In this document: one piece after another, positions 35,601 through 45,500 of the stretch
Numbering within the stretch: the stretch's first letter is position 1
Layout of the letters: each line of letters opens with the position of its first letter
NCBI GenBank assembly: GCA_017473615.1
Contig: JAFUKL010000025.1
Location: 1 to 64,000, forward strand
DNA: 64,000 nucleotides
Origin: Muribaculaceae bacterium
GTDB lineage: Bacteria > Bacteroidota > Bacteroidia > Bacteroidales > Muribaculaceae
Direction: 5' to 3'
Program-made: the position numbers and the translations under genes
Notes under the pieces: model-generated
Databases searched by the model: none
Told to the model about the DNA's origin: nothing
Seen by the model: only the letters and a program-made list of their open reading frames with translations

Positions 35601-37241
35601 GTTGTCTTTATTGGCATTGTAGATTATACAATTCATATAATCTTCCATTGTGTCAAATGTGATGCTGTAGGGGATTGCGCGAGGTTCGCCGAAAGCCACT
35701 TTATTGGATGTGGCAACATCTCCTTCAACGCCTTTGTAGAATCCCACCACTTCGTAGTAGTAGCTGCGATATAGGTCGCTTGCAATGGTTTCGCTCCAAG
35801 TGTTTCCGTCTACGTCTTCGCCTACCAATACGTTATCGGGCATTCTGTAGATGTTGTAGTAAAGCAAGTTGGGCTTTATTACACCGCCATGTGCGCCGGT
35901 TGTCGGAGTATCCCATGTAAGGGTAGCGGTATTGCCGTCTTTAGACAAAGTGAGGTTTCCTACCGCCGCCGGTCCGTCAGTACCGATGAAGATGTTGATT
36001 TCTTTCTTTTGACTTTTGCCTAAGGTAGGGTGTGTTGCCATAGCCTCAAGCTTGTGTGAGCCGTTTTCAAGGGTGACTTGTTGTGTTACTGTAGCACCCG
36101 GTGCAGCCGAAAGTGAGAACAGCAATTTGTCATTGTCGTAAACAACGATTGTTACATTTCCGGTAATGGCAGTGCCGTTAATGTCGGTTGTAGGAGCAGT
36201 TACTGAAATCGTGCCTGTACTGGCTTGTTCGAAATCGGCTGTGAAATTTTCAACGTCGTTCAATTTGTACTCGTTTTCAGCACGTGGAATGTAAAGACAT
36301 GTGAACATTTCCTCGTTAGGGAAATAAGAAATCAAAGTGGCTTTTCCTGTGTTTACATCTATTTCATACAGACCGCTTTGTTCATCTATGGAATTTAATG
36401 TGGTAGTCCAGTATAATTTACCGGTTTGGCTATCGAAAGTACCGGTACCAATGTATTTAGGGGTGACACCTGTCGCTCCTATTTCGGTCAAGTGACCGGT
36501 TTCCTTATTGATTTTGCAGAACATACCATCGCTGTAACGTACACCGTACATTGTTCCGGTGATGTCGCAAGCAATGAATGACATGCGTGCCAAAGAAGCT
36601 ATGTTGGTTGCTTTTCCTGTTTCGGTATTGATGACCGATAGGGTATAGGATTCTCCGGTTTCGTCGACATAAGATTGAGAATACAATTGTTTGCTGACAG
36701 GATCGTAAGTCATGTCAAGACCTATAGAAGAATAAGTGTCCAACGGTAATGCGATGGTCTCTATCTCCCATGTGTTGACGTCAAGGATACAGAAGTACAG
36801 ATAGTATAAACCTACCGGCCCTTCGTAATAGCTTGTGAAATAAAGTTTGCCGTTGTGATATGCACCACCGCCGTTAGCTTGAAGTGATTGATGGATGAAT
36901 TGTTTTGTTACAGACGTGTTGGCTTGTGCAGGGAAAGACCATACACCCCAGTCTAAAACGCCGTCATCATCTACGTTCCATAAAGAAGAGTAGCATAATT
37001 CTCCGTAGATGGTGGTTCCGTCGCCGGCTTTCATCACAACAGGAGCTTTCTCTTTACCTCCCATAACTTCAAGATTAGTCACTTTCCGTTCGCTGTCGCG
37101 AAAAGTTTCTTTGCCAAGAGAGAATACAGAAGTGCCTGTATTTCCCGAATCACCCCCTCTGAGCGCCTTGAATTGCCCTGTGTTGGCAAAAGTGCTCAAT
37201 ACGGTGAAAAGTAATGTTAATGAAATTATCAATTTTTTCAT
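32700..37241 (-). CDS. Giant surface protein: propeller plus adhesin-like and FnIII-like domains, T9SS tail
   Basis: A 1513-residue protein with a signal peptide ending STFANTGQ. Residues about 80-330 form a beta-propeller-like region with blades such as YDPVSKQLYSQSYVDETG and FDSQTGKLYWTT. Three groups of FnIII-like units and cleaved-adhesin-like domains follow, with ADDYLLIPAVKFEAGQTYKLKF around 560 and NDWLISPRINGGQTVSFYAK around 1310. A CARDB-like unit with DITVTVRNQGALQASGYKVVLYRDG lies near 1110. The tail ends GGVYAVSIDGTTTKVVIK, a T9SS type A sorting domain. The C-terminal two thirds parallel the 996-residue protein downstream, so the pair arose by duplication with gain or loss of the propeller. 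It faces a divergent M6 metallopeptidase gene, 231 bases away. Confidence 0.8.
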   Translation of the reverse strand: MKKLIISLTLLFTVLSTFANTGQFKALRGGDSGNTGTSVFSLGKETFRDSERKVTNLEVMGGKEKAPVVMKAGDGTTIYGELCYSSLWNVDDDGVLDWGVWSFPAQANTSVTKQFIHQSLQANGGGAYHNGKLYFTSYYEGPVGLYYLYFCILDVNTWEIETIALPLDTYSSIGLDMTYDPVSKQLYSQSYVDETGESYTLSVINTETGKATNIASLARMSFIACDITGTMYGVRYSDGMFCKINKETGHLTEIGATGVTPKYIGTGTFDSQTGKLYWTTTLNSIDEQSGLYEIDVNTGKATLISYFPNEEMFTCLYIPRAENEYKLNDVENFTADFEQASTGTISVTAPTTDINGTAITGNVTIVVYDNDKLLFSLSAAPGATVTQQVTLENGSHKLEAMATHPTLGKSQKKEINIFIGTDGPAAVGNLTLSKDGNTATLTWDTPTTGAHGGVIKPNLLYYNIYRMPDNVLVGEDVDGNTWSETIASDLYRSYYYEVVGFYKGVEGDVATSNKVAFGEPRAIPYSITFDTMEDYMNCIIYNANKDNGFWGWYEQYQCAAYKYDTFNQADDYLLIPAVKFEAGQTYKLKFKARSYGGFLYPERMEVKMGRGQEISDLTVTIIEDQPYPHDKYQEYEAVIENITETGAYFIAFHATTTRGEYWLYLDDVQVLNGPAATAPGLAEEFTVTPAPNAALATKVTFTAPTKDFSGNTLNEITKITVYRDNTEIKSYGTTAPGTVLTFDDIEAKQGFNTYKIVCSNSSGDGNPIEVKCWAGIDAPQAPTKPVHSTENGKEAIVTWEAPAQGVNGGSLDYSKLTYTITRNDGVVVVTGLSETRFVDTTIDTTEGQKNVFYEIEAVNEAGTSAKAKTMFIIYGDPYVGEYHESFKGGAVETRPWVIEVVNESLNPGAIPYWQVVTKGENPVVSAQDGDNGLVTCTRNTPWAASRILSPKLQKGDLKNPVLSFWMHHYYNPDLENGWSTDQDIIQPEVFVDGKYTNLTEKPLLLINGNGWYKYEILLNEFVADKVFQIAFCGTSGTGYNMHLDNIAVTSVLDNDLRIADFELSERLAVGTSRDITVTVRNQGALQASGYKVVLYRDGEIFKEAAGIKTLAFGEEETFTFPVSATIIDAGSIFKYMAEVTATNDEDLSNNKSEEKTIEIPAPELPGVTDLNAVISNGKVELTWSEPASSSADGITTEGFENFEAFTITDFNDWTLTDIDALETYGISNSQSETGIYEYPNACLQMAFMAFNPTKAGITHKLWTPFSGNQMAVAFASVGGQNNDWLISPRINGGQTVSFYAKTPSMWYGEEPFYFCYSETDSTYTSFKPLSDLEKVPYGSWVKYSYTLPEEAKFFAINYVGYGQFALFIDDIEYESMTPMLLELQGFNVYCNNELITSSIVEDLAYTDSRKLENGKSYTYKVSTIYDKGESALSNEVTVIGTSGIEELESLHMIFVEGNTLYIKNAEGKAVSVNAVNGINYYQGIIGSDIKAISLPGGVYAVSIDGTTTKVVIK

Positions 37242-37296
37242 AATGTATAAAAATAGATATTAATTGTATATGTGTTAGTCCTATCGTTAAAGTGTG

Positions 37297-37304
37297 CAAA
37301 TTTA
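37297..37304 (-). promoter_or_regulatory. -7 promoter motif for the adhesin operon
   Basis: Minus-strand TAAATTTG fits TAnnTTTG, 55 bases before the ATG at 37241. Confidence 0.5.
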
Positions 37305-37415
37305 ATCAAAATATGAATTTATAGCATCTTTTTGTTAAGATTTTTTGTTTTGTGGATTAAAAAAGTGAGATTGTATTAAAAAAACGTGCGTTTGGGTTAA
37401 AAATAAGAACTAAAA

Positions 37416-37447
37416 TTTGTGTGTGCATTTGATTAGTACTATTTTTG
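37416..37447 (+). promoter_or_regulatory. Promoter for the M6 metallopeptidase gene
   Basis: TTTG at 37416-37419 and TATTTTTG at 37440-37447 have good spacing. The ATG follows 25 bases later. Confidence 0.5.
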
Positions 37448-37472
37448 TCAAAATTTTAAAAACTTCATAAAT

Positions 37473-40304
37473 ATGAATTGTAAATCAATAGCTGAAAAGA
37501 GCTTGAAAATGTATATTGCAGCGGCTATGCTCCTTATGTCGGGCATTGCCTATGCAGTACCTGCGAAACCGGGAAAAATAGAGTATGAATTACCTGACGG
37601 GAATACGATTTCGGTGCTGTTGCACGGAGATGAGTCGGGATATTACTATACGTCATTGGACGGACATGCGTTGTCACGATGTGAAGACGGGTATTTCAGA
37701 TATTTGGAATCGGAAAACAATATTAATAAGGTGGCATCTGTGATAGCGTCGGATATAGAAAGACGAACGACAGCTGAAGTGGGATTCTTGAAAACGGTAA
37801 ACAGAAAATCAGTCTTGGCTAATATCGAGGCACAGCATAAAATGTCGTTAAAAAATCACAAGATACAACGTACGGCGGTAACTAAAGGTACTACTTATCC
37901 TACGACCGGAGTACAAAAGGGAGTTGCCATATTGGTGGAATTTTCCAATAATTCGTTTACGCTGTCTGATCCGAAACAAAAATTTTATGACCAGTTGAAT
38001 AAAAGAGGTTATAACGACAGCGGTGCTACCGGTTCGGTTAAGGATTATTTTATGGAAAGCAGTAACGGATTGTTTATTCCGGAATTTGACGTGTATGGTC
38101 CGGTGAAAATTTCGCATCCTCTGAGCTATTACGGAGAGGACACCAAGAATATGGTGGACGAGAAAGCTCATGAGATGGTGATTGAGGCTTGTACTTTATT
38201 GGATGACCAGATCGATTTTACACAGTATGATAGGGACGGAGATGGTTTGATAGATAATGTATATATCTTTTATGCCGGCTACGGACAGGCTGACGGTGGT
38301 GCGGCAGAAACCGTGTGGCCTCATTCGTGGGACGTTATAGATGCAGGACGCACATTCTATTACGATGGTGTGAGGTTGGGACATTATGCTTGTTCCAGCG
38401 AGTTGCGAGACGGAAAGGGTAGTACTATTTCCGGAATCGGGGTGTTCTGCCATGAGTTCAGCCATGTGTTGGGTTTACCGGACTTGTATGCCACATCCTA
38501 TACCGGTGCTTTTACTCCCGGAGCGTGGAGTTTGATGGATTCCGGTTCTTATAACAACAATTCATGGACACCGCCATATATGTCGGGCTATGAGCGTTAT
38601 GCGCTTGGCTGGGTAACTCCTAAGGTTCTTGAAGAACCGGAAAATGTCACGTTGAGACATATTACCGATGAAGGCGGAACTCAGGACGTTTATATGATAA
38701 AGACCGATAAGGAAAATGAATATTTCATTTTGGAAAATAAGCAGAAAAGAGGTTGGGACGCATATTTGCCGGGACATGGTATGCTCGTGTGGCATATTGA
38801 CTATAATGAGACTGTGTGGGATGGAAATGTGGTAAACAATACGCCATCGCATCAATATGTCGATATTGAGGAGGCGGACAATGACCCTTCTTATTATTCT
38901 GTGGAAGGTGATGCTTTCCCGGGTACGGCTAATGTAACATCGTTTACCGATGATACAACACCGTCGATGAGAACTTGGGCTGGAACCTCTGTTTATTCAC
39001 CTATTACGGAGATAAAGGAAAGTTTAATAGGAGAAATCAGCTTTGTGTTCCGTGGCGGTGTGGATATATTCGGTGAGATAACAGCTTATGAGGCTACGAA
39101 TATAGGTGCAGACAAGTTGACTGTAAGCTGGTCGACAACAGAAAATGCGACTGCTTATTTGATAAGCGTATATGAGAGAAAGGAAAATGGTGATAAGGAA
39201 TATGTGGAAGGATATAACTATAAGAACGTGGGTAACGTTTCTTCTGTGGAAATCACCGGTCTTTATCCATTGACTACATATTATTATGTGGTGTATGCCA
39301 CCAATGGGCAATTTAATTCCAAGGCATCTAACGAGGTGGTGTTGAAAACAGGAGAACCTACGTTGAATTATATGAAAGTGAATGCGCTGGAGGCAACAAA
39401 TGTGAGTGCAACCGGGTTCACTGCAAACTGGGAAACTCTGGCTGAGGCTGACGGCTATACGCTTACCGTTTATACATCTCAATTGGGTGAACCGGAGTAT
39501 GAAACACTTGATTTCACAGGAAAACTTGAGGCATTACCCGAAACATGGTCTACTTCATGTACCGGTACTTATGCTTTGAGTGGATACTGCGGAGAGGCTG
39601 CTCCGTCATTGAAAATGGATGCCGATAATTCATATTTGCAATCTCCTGTGTATGCAAAAGGTTTGCGCTCATTGAAATTCTGGTATCGAGGAAGTAATGC
39701 AGCGGCTGAAAATTCCTTAAAAGTGTTGGCTCTCAGTGGTGATAATTGGGAAGAAATCTGTAATATTACCGGTATCTCAAATGCTGCCGGAGGTCAAACC
39801 GTGGAAATGGAGCTTGATAGAAAATATACATGCTTGAAATGGGTTTATTCAAAGCCGGGAAGTGGAAATCTTGCAATCGATGATATAAAAATAGGCTATG
39901 GCGGAGAAATGGAAGAGTTGCCCGTACTTGGCTATACCGATATTGCAGTGGGTGACGTCAGCAGTTATAGTGTTACCGGTTTGCAAGGAAATACATTATA
40001 TGCCTATGACGTGAAAGCATATAACGACGAATTTGTTTCTATCCCGAGCGATAGAGTGCGCGTGCAATTAGGCAATTCAAGCGCGATAAATGAGTTGTCA
40101 AATGATGTGGATGTGATTTGTTGGGCGGCTTCGGGCAGAATCCATGTGAAGTCGGATAATAAATGCCGTATTCAAGTGACTGATTGCAGCGGAAGAATAT
40201 TGTTTGCAGGAGAACAAACCGAGGGCTTACAAACTTATGATATTGATGCAAGCGGTGTGATAATCGTTCGTGTTAATGCAAAGGTCTATAAGTTGATATT
40301 GTAA
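37473..40304 (+). CDS. Secreted M6-family zinc metallopeptidase with FnIII-like domains and T9SS-type tail
   Basis: A 943-residue protein with a signal peptide ending IAYAVPAKPG; a start at the internal MYIAAAM (residue 13) is also possible. The M6 (immune-inhibitor-A-like) catalytic domain covers about 130-520. The zinc site is HEFSHVLGLPD, with ligands H327 and H331, catalytic E328 and the third ligand probably D337. A calcium-binding-like DRDGDGLIDN lies near 253, as in many M6 enzymes. Two FnIII-like units and a small carbohydrate-binding-like beta domain follow. The end (from about 870) carries a sorting-domain-like beta unit with DCSGRILFAGEQTEG. It probably degrades host or dietary proteins outside the cell. 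It is divergent from two large adhesin-like genes and may work with them. Confidence 0.88.
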   Translation: MNCKSIAEKSLKMYIAAAMLLMSGIAYAVPAKPGKIEYELPDGNTISVLLHGDESGYYYTSLDGHALSRCEDGYFRYLESENNINKVASVIASDIERRTTAEVGFLKTVNRKSVLANIEAQHKMSLKNHKIQRTAVTKGTTYPTTGVQKGVAILVEFSNNSFTLSDPKQKFYDQLNKRGYNDSGATGSVKDYFMESSNGLFIPEFDVYGPVKISHPLSYYGEDTKNMVDEKAHEMVIEACTLLDDQIDFTQYDRDGDGLIDNVYIFYAGYGQADGGAAETVWPHSWDVIDAGRTFYYDGVRLGHYACSSELRDGKGSTISGIGVFCHEFSHVLGLPDLYATSYTGAFTPGAWSLMDSGSYNNNSWTPPYMSGYERYALGWVTPKVLEEPENVTLRHITDEGGTQDVYMIKTDKENEYFILENKQKRGWDAYLPGHGMLVWHIDYNETVWDGNVVNNTPSHQYVDIEEADNDPSYYSVEGDAFPGTANVTSFTDDTTPSMRTWAGTSVYSPITEIKESLIGEISFVFRGGVDIFGEITAYEATNIGADKLTVSWSTTENATAYLISVYERKENGDKEYVEGYNYKNVGNVSSVEITGLYPLTTYYYVVYATNGQFNSKASNEVVLKTGEPTLNYMKVNALEATNVSATGFTANWETLAEADGYTLTVYTSQLGEPEYETLDFTGKLEALPETWSTSCTGTYALSGYCGEAAPSLKMDADNSYLQSPVYAKGLRSLKFWYRGSNAAAENSLKVLALSGDNWEEICNITGISNAAGGQTVEMELDRKYTCLKWVYSKPGSGNLAIDDIKIGYGGEMEELPVLGYTDIAVGDVSSYSVTGLQGNTLYAYDVKAYNDEFVSIPSDRVRVQLGNSSAINELSNDVDVICWAASGRIHVKSDNKCRIQVTDCSGRILFAGEQTEGLQTYDIDASGVIIVRVNAKVYKLIL

Positions 40305-40343
40305 TCAAATCTTATAAAAATAACTTCTTAAAGTGATAATATG

Positions 40344-40376
40344 GTCGTGGAGGAGATTTCTTCCACGACATTTTTT
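40344..40376 (+). terminator. Terminator after the M6 gene, also abutting the YkvA-like gene
   Basis: An 8-bp stem, GTCGTGGA with TCCACGAC (40344-40351 with 40362-40369), is followed by six Ts that overlap the stop codon of the convergent gene. Confidence 0.7.
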
Positions 40377-40692
40377 ATTTGCCGAACCAATCGGTCAGTT
40401 TCTTTTGTGTTTTTCTTTTGATTTCCGGGGTTGCATTGATGTATATGGTGCGTATTGCCCATATCAGCGTGGCAAAATCATCGCCGTAACCGGCGATTGG
40501 GATGAAATCGGGGATGAAGTCAAATGGGAAAATGATGTATATGAGCGACCCGCAAATTTTTGCTTTATCGGCAATAGATACATCTTTTGATTTAAGAATG
40601 TAATAAATGATGAGAGGCGGTGTGAGAATTTTGCCTCCTATGCGGTGGATTAGCGATTTGTCTTTTGTCTTGGGTAACTCGGTGTTGCTCAT
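40375..40692 (-). CDS. YkvA-like (DUF1232) membrane protein
   Basis: A 105-residue protein matching the DUF1232/YkvA family. The signature is the hydrophobic IIFPFDFIPDFIPIAGYGDDFATLIWAI around residues 52-80, preceded by KAKICGSLIYI. Family members are small inner-membrane proteins found widely in bacteria without a settled function. The N-terminal half has a second moderately hydrophobic stretch, ILTPPLIIYYIL. It is full length. A terminator hairpin just upstream (40699-40751) suggests it is not simply read through from the GH13 gene, yet no clear TAnnTTTG motif is visible, so partial readthrough may supply it. Confidence 0.85.
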   Translation of the reverse strand: MSNTELPKTKDKSLIHRIGGKILTPPLIIYYILKSKDVSIADKAKICGSLIYIIFPFDFIPDFIPIAGYGDDFATLIWAIRTIYINATPEIKRKTQKKLTDWFGK

Positions 40693-40698
40693 GATGGG

Positions 40699-40751
40699 AA
40701 AAAAGTAAGGAAGTGTACCAATCCGGTGTTATGAACGTTGGTACACTTCCT
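40699..40751 (-). terminator. Terminator after the GH13 gene
   Basis: A perfect 14-bp stem (40708-40721 with 40738-40751) is followed on the minus strand by six Us. Confidence 0.85.
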
Positions 40752-40764
40752 CTTGTTTATGAGA

Positions 40765-42198
40765 TTATTTTAAGATGAAAACTTTGTATTCGCCGGGTTT
40801 AAGCGATGCAGGAAACTCTTCGGTTGCACCTGTAAAGAAATTAATCATCTTGTCGGCTTCGGTTGGTGCATCTGCAGTGTATTCAACCGGTTGTTCTGTG
40901 CTGCCTAAATTTACAAAAGTGAGAACTGTAGAGCCTTCAACACTGCGGCTGAATATGTACAGGTCATTGCTTGCTGTTGCATAACGAACCATGTCGCCAC
41001 CTTCGACACCTGCTTTCAACGCTGCTTGGGTGTGCTTTAACTCATTCAGTTTCTGGTAGAATGTGAAGAATTCGTTGCGCGGTTCCCATGTCGGACATTC
41101 GTCTTTCTTAAAGAATTCAAATGCACGGTTCAATCCTGTTTCCTGACCGGTGTATATGAGCGGCATGCCCGGAAGCGTGTAAGAAAGTACAGCAAATGCA
41201 TCGGATAAGTTTCCGAGACGTTCAAATTCCGTTCCTTCCCATGAATTCAAGTCGTGGTTGGTAATCATGTTCATGAGATATGTGTCTTTCGGGTAATTTA
41301 CTGCTTGATCGGCAAGAAGAGAATCGATGGCAACCGCGTGCTTAATCGGGAATGTGCGCATAGGTTCGCCTTCTTTCTTGAATGTATATTGTCCTGAAGT
41401 GGCTGCGATTTCGCTGAACAAGTCTTTCATAGGCCAGTTGTAACCCATGTTGAATGCGTGCTTGTGCAACTCGGGCTTACTTGCTTCGGCAAGCATGAAA
41501 AGTTCGGGTTTTACCGAATCCAATTGAGGACGGGTTTCGTTCCAGAAGTCGGTAGGTACTTCACCGGCCACATCGCAACGGAAACCGTCTACATCTACGT
41601 CGGTAAGCCAAAATTTAAGAGCGTCTACCATAGCTGCACGCATCTCGCGGTTGTCGTAATTCAATTCATATACATCGGTCCAGTCAAATGGTCCATACAT
41701 TTTGCCCTCTTCGTTGAGTGTGAACCATTCGGGATGCTCGGTAACCCAAGCGTTATCGCAACCGGTGTGATTTGGAACCCAGTCAAGAATGACTTTCATG
41801 CCGAGTTCGTGCGCTTGCTTTACTACTTCTTTGAAGTCTTCTATCGAGCCAAACTCAGGGTTGAATCCTTTGTAGTCTTTCACTGCATAATAACTGCCGA
41901 GTTCACCCTTTCGGTTAAGCTCTGAAATAGGGTGGATAGGCATGAACCAAAGGATGTCTACTCCTAATTCTTTAAGACGTGGAAGATGTGTGGCAAACTC
42001 CTTGGCAGATGCCGATGGCGTGTATTGGCGAAGATTCACTTCATAAATAACGGCATTTTTGCTCCATTCAGGATGTTTTACCGTAGTGAATGTAGAGTCG
42101 CGTTCAACAGTGTTTTCTGACGCTTTTTTTGCACTGCAGCCGGTGGAAAATAAGGATATGGCTGCGCTGATGATTGAAAAGAAAATAATTTTTCTCAT
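40765..42198 (-). CDS. GH13-family alpha-amylase-like lipoprotein
   Basis: A 477-residue glycoside hydrolase with a lipoprotein signal, LFSTGCSAKK (C21), so it is anchored in the envelope. The (beta/alpha)8 catalytic domain shows the conserved GH13 regions: DWVPNHTG near 139, GFRCDVAGEV with nucleophile D209, the acid/base E238 in FMLAEAS, and TNHDLNSW with D316. A C-terminal beta domain follows (about 385-477). It should cleave alpha-1,4-linked glucans; the exact product cannot be read. The gene is divergent from a SusC/SusD operon 335 bases away. That resembles starch-utilisation layouts, but no SusR-like regulator is present. The minus-strand -7 motif TATCTTTG is at 42235-42242. Confidence 0.93.
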   Translation of the reverse strand: MRKIIFFSIISAAISLFSTGCSAKKASENTVERDSTFTTVKHPEWSKNAVIYEVNLRQYTPSASAKEFATHLPRLKELGVDILWFMPIHPISELNRKGELGSYYAVKDYKGFNPEFGSIEDFKEVVKQAHELGMKVILDWVPNHTGCDNAWVTEHPEWFTLNEEGKMYGPFDWTDVYELNYDNREMRAAMVDALKFWLTDVDVDGFRCDVAGEVPTDFWNETRPQLDSVKPELFMLAEASKPELHKHAFNMGYNWPMKDLFSEIAATSGQYTFKKEGEPMRTFPIKHAVAIDSLLADQAVNYPKDTYLMNMITNHDLNSWEGTEFERLGNLSDAFAVLSYTLPGMPLIYTGQETGLNRAFEFFKKDECPTWEPRNEFFTFYQKLNELKHTQAALKAGVEGGDMVRYATASNDLYIFSRSVEGSTVLTFVNLGSTEQPVEYTADAPTEADKMINFFTGATEEFPASLKPGEYKVFILK

Positions 42199-42234
42199 GA
42201 TAATGTAAATAAGTGATTTATTATAGATTTACTG

Positions 42235-42242
42235 CAAAGATA
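42235..42242 (-). promoter_or_regulatory. -7 promoter motif for the GH13 gene
   Basis: Minus-strand TATCTTTG fits TAnnTTTG, 36 bases before the ATG. Confidence 0.55.
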
Positions 42243-42275
42243 ACTATAAAATTGAAAATGAGGGGAGGAGGAGGC

Positions 42276-42330
42276 GCAAAAACGCTCCGTTTTTGCCGAA
42301 AAGCGTTTTGTGGAGCGCTTTGTGCTATAG
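42276..42330. repeat. Two hairpins in the GH13-SusC divergent region
   Basis: The first has 9-bp perfect arms and a 3-base loop (42276-42284 with 42288-42296, GCAAAAACG with CGTTTTTGC). A weaker one, AAAGCG with CGCTTT, follows around 42300-42322. They lie behind the GH13 promoter and well upstream of the susC promoter, a place suited to an operator, but no protein partner is known. Confidence 0.45.
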
Positions 42331-42445
42331 TTATAATATATAATAGGTGTAAGTGTGATTAAATATTATTTTGTTAAGAACACTCAGATAAGTTAAAAAT
42401 ATAATCTTTTTGATGTTTTAGGATGTATTTTTTAAAATATTGTAT

Positions 42446-42453
42446 TACTTTTG
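42446..42453 (+). promoter_or_regulatory. -7 promoter motif for the SusC/SusD operon
   Basis: TACTTTTG fits TAnnTTTG. It gives a leader of roughly 75 bases before the susC-like ATG. Confidence 0.5.
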
Positions 42454-42533
42454 TACTCGTGTAAATATGCATGAAAACAAGAGAGAAGAAATTGGATCTA
42501 AAAAACTATAGTATTAATAAACAAAATTAAATT

Positions 42534-45500
42534 ATGAAGAAACAGCTATTGCTATTGTTATTTTCCTTATTCGCGGTGGCTGGTTATGCTCGTGTTATTA
42601 CGGGTACTGTAATCGCAGAAAGTGACAATTTGCCTGTCATTGGAGCGACTGTTATGGTACAAGGTACACAACGCGGCGTAGCTACTGACTTCGATGGAAA
42701 ATTCTCAATCGAGGTTAAGGATGGTGATGTCCTTAACGTTTCTTATGTGGGAATGATTCCACAAAAGGTGAAAGTAGGTAACCAACAGACGCTCAACATC
42801 GTGTTGAAAGAGAACGCTCAAGTTCTTGGCGAAGTTGTGGTTACTGCTATGGGTCAAACTCAAGAAAAGAAGAAATTGAACTTTGCGGTTCAGTCTTTGG
42901 ATTCCGAACAGTTGACTGCAGGTGCTACTACAAACATTGCAAGCACTTTGCAGGGTAAAGTTTCCGGTCTTCAGATTCAAAGCACCGGTGGTTCTCCAAA
43001 CTCTTCTTCAACTATCCAAATTCGTGCAATTTCGTCAATCAACACAGGTCAGAACAACGAACCTTTGGTGATTCTTGACGGTGTTGCTGTGCGCGGCGGT
43101 GGTTCTACACTTAGCGACATCAACCCTAACGATATCGAACACATGTCGGTGTTGAAAGGTGCTGCTGCATCTGCTCTTTACGGTCAGGATGCTGCCAATG
43201 GTGTCATCATGATTGTGACTAAGAGCGGTAAGAACGGTAAATTGCAAGTGAACGCTAACGCAACATTTGAAATTTCAAATGCTACACGCGTTCCGAAAAT
43301 CCAAAGCCGTTACACTCCGGGTACTCGCGGATTTTATGTTGAGAATGCCGGTAGCGGCGGTTGGGGACCTCTTTTGTCTTCTACCGATAAGGTTTATGAC
43401 AATGTGGGCGAGTTCCTTGGCACAGGTTTCTTGCAGAAATATGACATCTCAATGACCGGTGGTACTGAAAAGGCTAATGCTTACGCTTCAGTATCTTACT
43501 CAATGAACGATGGTGTCGTTCCTGAAGACTATAGAAATCAGATTAACGTTTTCTTGAAAGGCGAATTCAAGCCGTCTGATAAAGTGAAGATCCAACTTAC
43601 ATCAAGTTTCAAGGAAAGCAAGTCTCGCGGTTTCGGTAACTCAATGAGTACAGTATATAGCTGGGGTATTACCAAAAATATGGCTGACTATGAAACATTG
43701 GAAGGCTATCCTAACTGGGATGCTTATTATGATGCATGGGAAAACAAAATTATTGAAGACAAAATCGGTGCTACAGTGTCTCCTTACTTCGGACGTTACA
43801 ATGATAAGAGTGAGACTACAAGCACCCGTATCATGTTGAACGGTCAGATTTCATACGAGCCTATCAAGGACTTGGTAATTACCGGTAAAATCGGTTACGA
43901 TAAGGGCTACTCAATGTATGACTCTTATACAGTACCTCGTTTCCGCGTGAGCGACTTCCCGGCTGATGCAGCTTATCTTGCAGATAATCTAAGTCGTTTT
44001 GGAGCTTATTCATTCCAACCATCTCGTTCTGAACGCTTGAATGCACAAATGCTTATCACTTATCAAAAGGAATTGTTCAATGACTTGAATATTAATGCAC
44101 TTGTCGGTTTGGACTATGTTGAAAACAACTCTTTGAGTGCTACACTTGCAGGTCAGAAGTTTATGCTTGAAGGTGATTTCTATAGCTTTACCAATATCGA
44201 TCCTACAACATTTACAAATTCGGGTGATTATAGCATGTCTTTGTCACACACAAAGAACAATAAGTTTGGTTACTTTGGTGAATTGCGTTTCGATTATAGA
44301 GGTATCGCACAAGTATCTGTAACAGGTCGTGTTGACGGTTCTTCTACATTGAAGCAAGTGGATTGTACATATTTCTATCCTTCAGTAACCGGTGGTTTGA
44401 TGTTCTCTGAATTGTTCGGTCTTGCCAATGACTGGTTCTCTTACGGTAAAATACGCGGTAACTGGGCTAAGGTAGGTAAGAGCGGTCCTGCTTACAAGTT
44501 CTCTGACACATTCAAGCAGTGGTCTACATTCCCTGATGGTGGTTGGGGTAACGACCCGACGGTGGGTAAAGCGTTGCTTCTTGAGCCTGAAATGACAAGC
44601 TCTTGGGAAATCGGTGCCGACTTGCGTTTCTTTAAGAGCCGTACACGCTTGGATTTGGCTTATTATTCAACAACTGTAGACAACCAAATCGTAACAGTGC
44701 GTGTGTCTCCTGCAGCAGGTATGATTCTTCAAACACGTAATGAAGGTTCTGTAGAAAACTATGGTGTTGAAGCTACTTTGGCACAAGACATCATCAAGAC
44801 TAAGGATTTTGATTGGACTGCAACAGCAAACTTCTCACTTAACCGTGGTAAAGTGAAGTCATTGCCTGATCAAATCCAACAAATCGACGGTACTAACTAT
44901 GGTGGTATCTATCCTACAGCATTCCTTGGTGGTTCTACTACAGGTATCACAGGTAAGGATTACTTGCGTGACCCTAACGGAAATGTGATTTGTGACGAAA
45001 ACGGTTATCCTATGATCGATACTTCCAAGCAACTTTACATCGGTAACCGCGAACCGGATTTCTTGTTAGGTCTTGGTTCTTCTTTCCGTTGGAAAGACTT
45101 GACAATGTCATTCTTGTTTGACGGTCGTTGCGGTGGTGACGTAGTGAATATCACAGGCTCAAGCTTGATTTCTAACGGTCAACATCATCTATATGACAAA
45201 TATCGTAACCGTGAAGTAATATTCAATGGTGTGGTTGCTAATGCTGACGGAACATATTCAAAGAATAAGACTCCGATTATTCTTGACCAAACTTTCTTGA
45301 ATAAATATTTCTATCCGGTTTCTTCTAACTTCATAGAAGATGGTTCTTATATCCGTTTGAGCTATGTGACTATAGGTTATGACTTGAGCAAACTTTTGGC
45401 TAAGAATTGTCCGGTTAAAGGTCTTAACGTTTCTTTTACAGGACGTAACTTGTTCTTATTGACTAAGTATTCAGGCTCAGATCCTCAAGTACAAGAAAGC

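Noticed and set aside
42276-42330. A terminator for the GH13 or SusC genes
   Set aside because: The hairpins lie upstream of both genes, not downstream, so a regulatory role or chance is more likely.
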